64,000 nucleotides of DNA from Deltaproteobacteria bacterium (GTDB taxonomy: Bacteria; Myxococcota_A; Polyangia; DRWM01; JAAZOP01): positions 29,716 through 93,715 of the forward strand of contig JACRCZ010000132.1 of the NCBI GenBank assembly GCA_016218765.1, read 5' to 3'. The notes beneath the pieces were generated by a model. It was not told the DNA's origin, did no database searches, and saw only the letters and a program-made list of their open reading frames with translations. This document shows, piece after piece, positions 35,920-43,719 of this stretch. The position numbers were made by a program, and so were the translations under genes. How positions within the stretch are numbered: the stretch's first letter is position 1; each line of letters begins with the position of its first letter.

Positions 35920-38900
35920 CTACCTGAAGTTCACGGCGCCGCCGATCACGTTGGTCGTGCCGGAGAGCCCGACGATGCCGTAACTGGAGTCGAACCAGCC
36001 GCTGTTGCCCGTGATGTTGCGGTAGATGAAGGAGAACCGGCCATCGATGTAGAGGATGGCCTGGAAGTCGACGTCTCCGCCCCACCCGTTGTAGTAGCCG
36101 TTGTTCTCCCACGAGACCACCGCCGCCGTGATCGTCTCCCCGGTCGGCGCCACGATCGGAGCGATCTGGCGGCTGATCTGTCCCATCGTGCCGCTGCAGG
36201 TGCCGAAGCCCCAGTCCGAGCACATGATGAGGTCGGTCCACAACACCGCCAGCGTCGGCTCGTACGTCTGGTACAGCTCGGCCACGTTCGCCGTGTAGTC
36301 CGCGCACCAGTAGTCGAAGCAGCGCCCGGAGCAGTCGGCCGGGTTGTTGGAGAGCCGGATCCGGCCGTTGCTGTCCACGACCATCCGCGTGTAGAACGCC
36401 TCGCCCCACCGGAAGTTGAAGCCGATCGGGTAGTTGACCGAGCAGTCGTCGAAGTTGGGCGGCACCGTCAGGCGCTCCCACACGACGTTGCCCGCCGCGC
36501 CGCCCGGCGCGGCGACCCAGGCGCACCCCGGCAGCACGCTCCAGGTGGCGGTGTAGCCGGCGCCCGCGGCGCCCGTGGGCACGAAGTCGATGCGCGTACA
36601 CTGGAGGTCGAAGTTGCCGCCGCCCGAGCTTGCGGGCCGCAACGTCGGGAAGTACTGATGCTGCCCGGTGAACTGCGCCACCGCCGGCTGAGCCGTCAGC
36701 TCGTACTGGCCGCGCGCCCCGGACACCGCGCCGAGCGCCACCCAGTAGTCGCGCGCGACGCCCGCCGAGCCCAGGACGACGCTGGCGGGGCCCCAGCCGG
36801 AGTAGCTGCTGCAGCTCGCGTTCGCGGCGTCGGTGCAGCTCGCCAGCGAAGCGTCGGGCCCCAGGAGCTGGATCACGGCGTCGAACGGACTCGTCGCCGC
36901 GTTGCCGTCGTACAGGATCGCCAGCTCGTCGTAGTAGAAGTGAATCGGCGGCGTCGCCGCGGTCGAGACGCGGAAGGTCGCCTCGGCATCCACCGGCCCG
37001 CCGCCGCCGCCGGAACACGTGCCGGCGACGGTGTAGTTCCAACTCGCGAACGACGAGCTGTAGCTCGAAGCGCAGATGTTCACCGGACCGGTGCAGGTCG
37101 CGACGCACGAGATCTGCGAACCCAGACCGCAGGAGTCGTCGTTCGATCCGGCGCAGCAGCCGCTGAGGCGGACGTACGGGTCGCCACCGTAGCTGCCGCA
37201 GGTCGAGATGATGTAGGTGTTGCCGGCGATGGCGTTGAACGAGTACGTCGCCAGGCAGACCGCGCCGCTGTTGCCGCCGGAGCCGCTGCCGGAGAACGGG
37301 CCGCCGCACGGCCCACCGCCGCCGCCCCCGCCGCACGAGGGCGCGATCCCCGCCACGTCGGCGTAGCCGGTGTTGTTGCCACGCCACCGCACCTGCTGTG
37401 CCGCGGCCGGCTGGGTGCCGGGGAAGATGTTCGGCGAGGCGTGGTACGCGCTCGTGCCCGCGCACGAGTTGTTGTTGTGGTTCTCGCGCGCCACCGCGGT
37501 GGTGATGGTGCCGCGGCCGGCGCCGCCACCGTCGGACATGACCGACGTGGTCTGCGCGAAGCCGACCGGCACCGGGTTGACCACGACCACGCCGCTGTTG
37601 CCCGGCAGCCCGGCGCACGCCGTCCCGGAGTAGTTCGTGCCGACGAAGCCCGTCGAGCAGTCGTTGTTGCAGCGCCACTCCGCGCCGCCCGAACCGTCCG
37701 CGCACGTCGAGCGGGCGTAGACGTAGGGATCGGGGTGCGGCGTCGCGCCGGACGAGCGCTCCGACGTCCGGTAGTGGTAGAGCTGGTAGTCGGTCGGCGT
37801 CGTGAACGAGTAGTTGTAGACGACGTCCGCGGCGGTGGCCGACGAGCCGCAGGGGATCGCGGCGCCGGCCGAGTTCACGTAGTCCGCGTTGGCGCACATC
37901 GTGTCGCCGTCCACGCTGCCTCCCATCGGGATGTTCACCGACCCGGCGCAGGTGTCGTTGAGCGGCCCCGGAGCCGGAGACCAGGCCGAGGTGCTGGTCG
38001 CCGTCCAGCAGCGCTGGCAGAGGTTGGCGGGGTTCAGGTCGCCGTTGTTGTAGCAGACGCCGGCGATGAGACAGGTGCCGGCGTTGAGCGACGCGGTGCA
38101 CAAGTCGCTGACTTCGTTGCACGCGTCCGTCGTGCACCACAGGCCGTCGTTGCACGGCATCGCGCCGCCCAGGCACGCGCCGGCGCCGTTGCAGGTGTCG
38201 GCCCCGTCGCAGAACAGCCCGTTGTTGCAGGCGAACCCCAACGGCCGGAGGACGTCGCCCGGACACACGGCCGACGCCCCGGTGCAGTTCTCCGCCACGT
38301 CGCACGTTCCCGCCGCCGCGCGACAAACCGTCGCGGCGCCCAGGAACCCGTCGGGCGGACAGTCGAAGGACGCACCCGTGCAGCTCTCCGCCACGTCGCA
38401 GCCGCCGGGCGCAACCGAACGACACGGGAACCCGGCCGGCCGATAACCCGCCCCCGGGCAGACCAGCGTCCCGTCGCAGAGGCCGGCCGTCGAACACGTC
38501 CCCGCCGCACCGGCGCACGGGGTCCCGACCGGCGCCGGCGTGCAGGCGTCCGTGACCTCGTTGCACCCGCCGACGCATCCGCTGACCGGGCAGCGCGCCC
38601 CCGCGCCCGTGCAGGCGCCGGCATTGCAGGTGTCGGTCAGCGTGCAGTACAGGCCGTCGTTGCACCCCGTCCCGGCCGGCTTGTTCGTCCACGCCGTGCG
38701 GCTCGTCGCCGGGTCGCACCACTGGCACTGGTTGGCCGGATTCGTCGCCCCCACCGCGTAGCACGCACCCCCGATCCGGCACCCGACGACCACGTCGCAC
38801 AGGTCCAGGACCTCGTTGCAGCCCTCGCACGCCAGCGTGCACGGGTTCGAGCCGGGCAGGCACGTGCCGGTCGCGTTGCAGACCTCGGGGCCGTCGCACC

Positions 38901-39894
38901 ACTGGCCGTTGCTGCACGACGTTCCCAGGGCCGCGAACGTGCACGTGTCCGTGACCTCGTTGCAGCCCGTGACGCACCCCGTCACCGGACACCGGACCCC
39001 CACGCCGGTGCAGATGCCGGCATTGCAGGAGTCCGTGAGCGTGCAGAACTGGCCGTCGTTGCACGGCGTCCCGTTCGGCTTCGCCGACCATGCGCCGGTG
39101 CTGACCGCCGGCTGGCACGACTGGCACGCATTCGCGGGATTCGTCGCCCCCGACAGGTAGCACACACCGCCAATCACGCAGTAGCCCGGCGCGATGCTCC
39201 ACTGGCAGGCGTCCGTGGCCTCGTTGCAGACGTCGGGCGTGCAGGCGAGCCCGTCGAGGTTCGGGCAGACGCGCGCGGCGCCGACGCACGCCCCGCCGCC
39301 GCAGGTGTCGCCGACCGTGCAGTACTGGCCGTCGTCACAGACGTTCGAGTTGTTGACGTAGACGCAGCCCGTCGCGGGATTGCAGGTCTCGTCCGTGCAG
39401 ATGTTGCCGTCGTTGCAGTCGAGCGTGCCGTAGGTGCAGGTCAGCGTCCCCGGGTCGCACACGTCGACCGTGCAGGCGTCGCCGTCGTCGCAGAACGCGT
39501 CGGAGGTGCACGCGCACCCGGGCCCGAAGACCAGCTCGTGCGGACAGGCGTCGGCCGTCTCGTCGCACGTGTCGTCCGTGCACGGGTCGCCATCGACGCA
39601 GACGTTGATCGATGGATCCGCCGCCTCGCACTCGCCCCAGCAGTTGCACGTCTCGCGGCCGTTGCACCACAGCCCGTCCTGGCACGGACTGTCGTCGGCG
39701 CAGCAGGACTCCTCCGCGAACGTCGCCGTCGCGATCTCCGGCGGGATCTCGTCGCCCGCGCCGGCCGGCGCCCGCGCCGGATCGCCGCTCTCCGTGACGC
39801 AACCGGGAACCAGCACACCGCCCGCCAGCACCCCCACCAACCCGGACAGAACGGTCGCCCGAACCAACGCCATCACCCGGTTGAATCCCGCCAC
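35920..39894 (-). CDS. Giant Cys-rich lipoprotein with disintegrin-like repeats (paralogue 2)
   Basis: 1324 residues. GTG 39894 is preceded by GGGAGG at ideal distance; ATG 39924 and ATG 39873 are alternatives. The signal ends GGVLVPGC. The head (PPEIATATFAEESCC, CNGRETCNCWGEC) and a block of about 170 residues of Cys modules are nearly identical in order to the 22222 protein. Only two disintegrin-like units are present (residues 489-553). The C-terminal half differs: Cys-containing beta domains with PPC-like signatures, then a NIDO-like region (YPIGFNFRWGEAFYTRMVVD, NGYYNGWGGDVDFQAILYID) of the kind found in adhesive extracellular proteins. First gene behind the candidate sigma-54 promoter. 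Confidence 0.8.
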   Translation of the reverse strand: MAGFNRVMALVRATVLSGLVGVLAGGVLVPGCVTESGDPARAPAGAGDEIPPEIATATFAEESCCADDSPCQDGLWCNGRETCNCWGECEAADPSINVCVDGDPCTDDTCDETADACPHELVFGPGCACTSDAFCDDGDACTVDVCDPGTLTCTYGTLDCNDGNICTDETCNPATGCVYVNNSNVCDDGQYCTVGDTCGGGACVGAARVCPNLDGLACTPDVCNEATDACQWSIAPGYCVIGGVCYLSGATNPANACQSCQPAVSTGAWSAKPNGTPCNDGQFCTLTDSCNAGICTGVGVRCPVTGCVTGCNEVTDTCTFAALGTSCSNGQWCDGPEVCNATGTCLPGSNPCTLACEGCNEVLDLCDVVVGCRIGGACYAVGATNPANQCQWCDPATSRTAWTNKPAGTGCNDGLYCTLTDTCNAGACTGAGARCPVSGCVGGCNEVTDACTPAPVGTPCAGAAGTCSTAGLCDGTLVCPGAGYRPAGFPCRSVAPGGCDVAESCTGASFDCPPDGFLGAATVCRAAAGTCDVAENCTGASAVCPGDVLRPLGFACNNGLFCDGADTCNGAGACLGGAMPCNDGLWCTTDACNEVSDLCTASLNAGTCLIAGVCYNNGDLNPANLCQRCWTATSTSAWSPAPGPLNDTCAGSVNIPMGGSVDGDTMCANADYVNSAGAAIPCGSSATAADVVYNYSFTTPTDYQLYHYRTSERSSGATPHPDPYVYARSTCADGSGGAEWRCNNDCSTGFVGTNYSGTACAGLPGNSGVVVVNPVPVGFAQTTSVMSDGGGAGRGTITTAVARENHNNNSCAGTSAYHASPNIFPGTQPAAAQQVRWRGNNTGYADVAGIAPSCGGGGGGGPCGGPFSGSGSGGNSGAVCLATYSFNAIAGNTYIISTCGSYGGDPYVRLSGCCAGSNDDSCGLGSQISCVATCTGPVNICASSYSSSFASWNYTVAGTCSGGGGGPVDAEATFRVSTAATPPIHFYYDELAILYDGNAATSPFDAVIQLLGPDASLASCTDAANASCSSYSGWGPASVVLGSAGVARDYWVALGAVSGARGQYELTAQPAVAQFTGQHQYFPTLRPASSGGGNFDLQCTRIDFVPTGAAGAGYTATWSVLPGCAWVAAPGGAAGNVVWERLTVPPNFDDCSVNYPIGFNFRWGEAFYTRMVVDSNGRIRLSNNPADCSGRCFDYWCADYTANVAELYQTYEPTLAVLWTDLIMCSDWGFGTCSGTMGQISRQIAPIVAPTGETITAAVVSWENNGYYNGWGGDVDFQAILYIDGRFSFIYRNITGNSGWFDSSYGIVGLSGTTNVIGGAVNFR
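38236..38430 (-). repeat. Two disintegrin-like repeats
   Basis: Two tandem units (GGCDVAESCTGASFDCPPD and GTCDVAENCTGASAVCPGD) inside the second giant lipoprotein, against six in its paralogue. Confidence 0.75.
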
Positions 39895-40223
39895 GACTGC
39901 CTCCCTTCCGCCTCGCACGATCACGTCCCGCCCCCCGTCCCCTGCTCACCGACCTGCGCAATCAGCGCCAGGCCGTCCTGTTCGGCACGCCCTTCCCCAG
40001 CAGTAATCGTGCCGCTTTCCCAGCCGTCGCGCGGACTTGCAACTTCCGACTCGAATCCGGACCGCCGTCCAGCGCCGCCTGCGCCACGGGGCGGGATAGT
40101 CCTTTCTTTCCCCATGCTTGTCCAGAAATCGGACGCCCGACGATTCGGACGGAAGACCAACTCCACACCCCTCCCAGCCCCGGCCGCATCCGCCGCAGTC
40201 CGCCTCGCACCGCTGCCGCTATG
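39895..40223. other. Intergenic leader/promoter region of the pilus operon
   Basis: About 330 bases without a supportable gene. It holds the candidate sigma-54 promoter at 40000-40013 and, at its far end, the terminator of the upstream FG-GAP gene. GC content is visibly lower than in the surrounding coding DNA. Confidence 0.6.
40000..40013 (-). promoter_or_regulatory. Candidate sigma-54 (RpoN) promoter for the pilus-tip operon
   Basis: On the minus strand the sequence GGCACG-ATTA-CTGC followed by T has the invariant GG and GC ten bases apart and differs from the consensus core GGCACG-N4-TTGC at one base. Transcription would start about 12 bases downstream, roughly 95 bases before the GTG at 39894. 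Type IV pilus genes are RpoN/PilR-controlled in several bacteria, which supports the reading. Confidence 0.5.
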
Positions 40224-40244
40224 AAAAAAGTATCGAGTCCGATA
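40224..40244 (-). terminator. Intrinsic terminator after the FG-GAP lipoprotein gene
   Basis: On the minus strand TATCG-GACT-CGATA (5-bp stem) is followed by C and a run of six T, starting 27 bases after the stop codon at 40272. The stem is short but the T-run is exceptional for this GC-rich DNA. Confidence 0.55.
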
Positions 40245-40271
40245 GTTTGTGCGGGGTGTTCTCGAAGCCGC

Positions 40272-42587
40272 CTACCAGCTCGCCCGACCGACCGAGTACC
40301 CGAAATACGCGCTCGCCTCGTCGTCCGGATCACCCCACGACACCCACGGCGTCCCCCCAGGCCCGGTCGCCGATCCACGGAACACGTACGCCCCACCCTC
40401 CAAGGCCGCGACGCCGCCGTGCAGCGGCTCCCCGATCAGAAGGTCCGCAAAACCGTCGCCGTCGACGTCCCCCGCCGACCCGACCGCGGCGCCGAAGCGC
40501 GCCGAGTCCTGCGGGACCGGCGCCCGGAACTCCAGGTCCGCCGTCATCGTCGCGCCGCTCACCGGCCCCGCGTAGTAGTACGCCGCACCGGCATCCGCAG
40601 GCGGCCCGTCCTGGTACCTCGCCCCCACGATCAGATCAGGCGCCCCGTCGCCGTCCACATCCCCCGCGCCGGCCGACGCGTAGCCGAAATCGGCGCCCGA
40701 TTCGCTCCCGGGATTCGGGAGCTGCGCGATCGACACACCGCCCGGATCCGTCGCCGAACCCCCGAGCACGAACACGCTGCCGTCGCCCGGGAGCGCGTAC
40801 GTCTGCCCGGGCGCCCCGACCAGGAGGTCGGAATGGCCGTCGCCGTCCACATCGCCGGCCGCGGCGACGCTGGAACCGAAGGCCGCCAGGACCTGCGTCA
40901 CCGGATCCCGAAGCTCGATCGCCGCCGCCGGGTCCGGGCCCGCCGCCGCCCCACGGAACAGGAACACCACCCCCTCGTCCATCGCCGGCGTGTCCCGGAA
41001 CGGGGCGCCGATCGCCAGGTCGACGAAGCCGTCCCCGTCGAGGTCGCCGGCGGATCCCACGGCCAGGCCGAACTGCGCACCCCCTTGCGCGACGGATGCC
41101 GCGGCGCCCAGCACGACGTCGGGCGCCGACCCCGGCCCCGTGGAGGAACCCAGGTAGACGTACGCCCGACCCTCGTCCGCCCCGCTTCCCCCGTCCAGGA
41201 GCGGCGCGGCCACCACGAAGTCCGCGAACCCGTCGCCGTCCAGGTCGCCGGCCGCCCCGACCGCGAGCCCGAACGCGGCGCCCGCCTCCCCGGCCGGGCT
41301 GTCCAGCGTCCGGTCCGGCAGGGCCGCCGGCCCCGCCGTGCCTCCCAGATACAGGAACGCCGCACCCTCGTCCGCGCTGCCCGCGCTGTACGAGTACGCG
41401 CCGACCAGCAGGTCGTCGAAACCGTCGGCGTTGACGTCGCCCGCGGCCGCGACCGAGACGCCGAAGTACGCGTCCGCCTGGTTGCCGGGACAGTCCAGCC
41501 GCCAGTCAGGCGTCGTCGGCGCCGAGCCCGCCGTGCCGCCGTAGACGAAGACGCCGCCCTCGAGCGTCGCGCCCGCCGTGTGCGCGATCGCCCCGACCGC
41601 CGCGTCGGAATACCCGTCGCCGTCGAAATCGCCCGGCACGCGCCCGACGTCGAGGTACCGCACGGGGCTCCAGGCGGAACACCGCGCGCCGGCGCACGCC
41701 CGCACCCGCCAGTAGTAGCGGCGACCCACCGGCGCCGCGAGCGAGATCGCCAGGGGATCGGTCGGCCGGAACTCGGTCGCCGCCAAGCCCGTCGCCGACG
41801 CCTCGGGACTCGGGAAGCCGCACGAGGGGAACGTGGCCGCCGGGCAGCTCGCGTCCACCTGCACGTCGTACGTGATCGCGCCGCAACCGCCCGTCGCGGG
41901 CGCCCAGCGCAACAGCGGCCGCTGCGTGTTCCGCGCCGCCGGCGCCCGGACCGATCCCGTCCGCGTTCCGTTGGCCGGGAGCAGCGACGACGGAACGGCG
42001 GGGTCCAGCGATCCGCTGCAATCCGCGGGACACGTGCAGGGATCCTCCGTCCCGTTGCAGCAGCCGTCGGGACACGCGAAGCCGCCCGCCACCTCGTCGG
42101 TCATCCCGTTGCAGTCGTCGTCCAGGCCGTTGCAGATCTCGTCCGACGTCTCGCAGACGCCCCACGAACAGTCGACGCAGGTCTCGGTACCCGTGGACCC
42201 GCACGCGGTCGTGCAGGCCTGCGACCCCGTCCCCTCGCACTCCTCGGGCGGCTCCACCACGCCGTTGCCGCACTCCGGCGCGACGTCCTCCGCGGTTCCA
42301 TCCTCGCCCCCCTCCGCATCCTCCGTCACGCCGTCCTCGGGAAGAGGGCCGTCGTCGTCCCCGCCGTCGTCCGGACCGGCATCGTCGTCCCCGTCCGCCG
42401 CGCCCTCCCCGTCCGGCTCGACATCGACGTCGCCGTCGCCGTCGACATCCACCGGAACCTCGATGCCCTCGCCCGCGTCGTCTCCGCCGTCCGCGACGTC
42501 CAACGGCTCCCACGAGTAGATCAAGTTGCAGCCGGTCACGCCGACCAGAAGTGCGAGCCAGCGGATCCCGCGGCCATCACCGTGCAT
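40272..42587 (-). CDS. FG-GAP repeat lipoprotein (integrin-alpha-like propeller)
   Basis: 771 residues; signal ending LVGVTGC. An Asp/Gly/Glu linker of about 75 residues follows, then a Cys module (CGNGVVEPPEECEG; ICNGLDDDCNG, the MopE-like Cys-Asp pattern). Next is a fibronectin-like domain (about 230-325, ending YYWRVRACAG). From about residue 330 there are seven FG-GAP repeats with calcium-loop patterns such as DFDGDGYSDAAVG, DVNADGFDDLLVG and DLDGDGFADFVVA. This predicts a seven-bladed, calcium-binding propeller on the cell surface. It overlaps the stop of the PEGA gene by 11 bases and ends a three-gene operon. Confidence 0.87.
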   Translation of the reverse strand: MHGDGRGIRWLALLVGVTGCNLIYSWEPLDVADGGDDAGEGIEVPVDVDGDGDVDVEPDGEGAADGDDDAGPDDGGDDDGPLPEDGVTEDAEGGEDGTAEDVAPECGNGVVEPPEECEGTGSQACTTACGSTGTETCVDCSWGVCETSDEICNGLDDDCNGMTDEVAGGFACPDGCCNGTEDPCTCPADCSGSLDPAVPSSLLPANGTRTGSVRAPAARNTQRPLLRWAPATGGCGAITYDVQVDASCPAATFPSCGFPSPEASATGLAATEFRPTDPLAISLAAPVGRRYYWRVRACAGARCSAWSPVRYLDVGRVPGDFDGDGYSDAAVGAIAHTAGATLEGGVFVYGGTAGSAPTTPDWRLDCPGNQADAYFGVSVAAAGDVNADGFDDLLVGAYSYSAGSADEGAAFLYLGGTAGPAALPDRTLDSPAGEAGAAFGLAVGAAGDLDGDGFADFVVAAPLLDGGSGADEGRAYVYLGSSTGPGSAPDVVLGAAASVAQGGAQFGLAVGSAGDLDGDGFVDLAIGAPFRDTPAMDEGVVFLFRGAAAGPDPAAAIELRDPVTQVLAAFGSSVAAAGDVDGDGHSDLLVGAPGQTYALPGDGSVFVLGGSATDPGGVSIAQLPNPGSESGADFGYASAGAGDVDGDGAPDLIVGARYQDGPPADAGAAYYYAGPVSGATMTADLEFRAPVPQDSARFGAAVGSAGDVDGDGFADLLIGEPLHGGVAALEGGAYVFRGSATGPGGTPWVSWGDPDDEASAYFGYSVGRASW

Positions 42588-43719
42588 CGCCGGCTCCCCC
42601 TTCGCCGAGCGGCCCGACGTCGACGACCGCCTCGCCCTCGCCCGGCCCGCCCCCGAAGTCCGTGAACAGGCCGAGCACCAGCGCGCCGACCGCCGCCACC
42701 CCCGCCGCGATGAACATGCCGTCGGCGACGTCGAACATCGTCTCGCCCATGTCCCGGGCGTCCAGACGGTCCGCGACGCTCTTGGTCGGGTCGCCGTAGT
42801 CGTCGTGCAAGGAGACGCCGTAGCCGCCGGTGGCGGCTCCGGTGATTCCGAGCACCGCGGCCGTCGTCGCGACGCCCCAGAACCAGCCCTGATGCACGCC
42901 CGGCGCGGGCAGCTCGGCGCGCACCCGGACCTCGGTCCCCTCCGCGACCGAGACCCGCTCCTCCCAGTACCCGCCGCGGGAGTCCTCGATGCGCAGCTCG
43001 TGCTCGCCGGGCGCGACGTCCGAGGTCAAGAGCGGCGTGACCCCCACGCGCGTGCCGTCGACCAGCACCGTCGCGCCCGAGGGCTCCGACTCCACCCGCA
43101 ACGACGAGGCCGCGGCCACCTCGACCGGCAGCAGCTCGAGCTCGAGCACCCGCGTTTCCCCGGCGCGCACGACCAGCGGCCGCTCGGCCCTCCCCTCCCC
43201 CGGGATCTCGACCGTCAGCGAGTAGGAGCCGGCCGCGATGTCCTGATCCAGGGGCGTGGTACCGATCGGAGCGCCGTTGAGCAGCACGGTGGCGCCCGGC
43301 GGCGTCGAGATCACGCCGACGTGGCCCAGCCCCAGCTCCGTGCGCAGCACGACGACCCGCGCTTCCATCTGCGACCGCTGTTCGGCCGGGATCTCCGCCC
43401 CGCCCTCCCGGAGCCCCTCCACGTACGTCGCCAGCGCCTCGTCCTTCCGCCCGAGATCCTCGAGGCACAGCGCCATGCCGTTGATCGTGGCCCAGTGCGG
43501 GATCAGCGAGTACGACACGCGCAGCTCGGCCAGCGCCTCCTCGGGTTGGCCCGCCTCGAACAGCTCGCGTCCCCGGCGGTAGTGCTCGCCGGCCGCCTGC
43601 CGCACCGCCGGATCCTCCGACGCCGCCGTCCCCGTCGTCTGCGCCGCCGCGGGCGCCGCTGCCGCTGCCGCGATCAGCAGGATCACCAACCCTCGCGCCG
43701 TACGGGTTCTCCCCATCAT
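42577..43719 (-). CDS. TPR-PEGA protein with C-terminal membrane segments
   Basis: 380 residues. Signal peptide (GLVILLIAAAAAAPAAAQ), then a TPR-type helical region (AAGEHYRRGRELFEAGQPEEA, residues about 42-110). Two PEGA domains follow (VGVISTPPGATVLLNGAPIG; LRVESEPSGATVLVDGTRVG) separated by a beta region, then two hydrophobic helices near the end (WFWGVATTAAVLGITGAA; FIAAGVAAVGALVLGLF). PEGA proteins are common beside Myxococcota kinases and are thought to bind surface polymers. It is coupled to the kinase by an ATGA overlap. Confidence 0.85.
   Translation of the reverse strand: MMGRTRTARGLVILLIAAAAAAPAAAQTTGTAASEDPAVRQAAGEHYRRGRELFEAGQPEEALAELRVSYSLIPHWATINGMALCLEDLGRKDEALATYVEGLREGGAEIPAEQRSQMEARVVVLRTELGLGHVGVISTPPGATVLLNGAPIGTTPLDQDIAAGSYSLTVEIPGEGRAERPLVVRAGETRVLELELLPVEVAAASSLRVESEPSGATVLVDGTRVGVTPLLTSDVAPGEHELRIEDSRGGYWEERVSVAEGTEVRVRAELPAPGVHQGWFWGVATTAAVLGITGAATGGYGVSLHDDYGDPTKSVADRLDARDMGETMFDVADGMFIAAGVAAVGALVLGLFTDFGGGPGEGEAVVDVGPLGEGGAGDAR

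Noticed and set aside
35254..40224. Very long open frame on the plus strand (over 1600 codons), antisense to the Cys-rich lipoproteins
   Set aside because: It runs across several well-supported minus-strand genes, is dominated by Arg/Ala/Val with no domain, and has no ribosome site. Such frames arise from GC-rich codon bias on the opposite strand. The same applies to the long plus-strand frames at 21778-26091 and 27085-30630.
40221..40260. ATG followed by AAA AAA GTA that looks like a gene start on the plus strand
   Set aside because: The downstream frame lacks coding character and runs antisense to the FG-GAP gene. The A-run is better read as the T-run of a minus-strand terminator.
40272..42587. 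Asp-rich repeats of the FG-GAP lipoprotein as dockerin modules
   Set aside because: The calcium-loop patterns are spaced as FG-GAP blades (about 60 residues) with GAP-type strands, not as paired dockerin helices.
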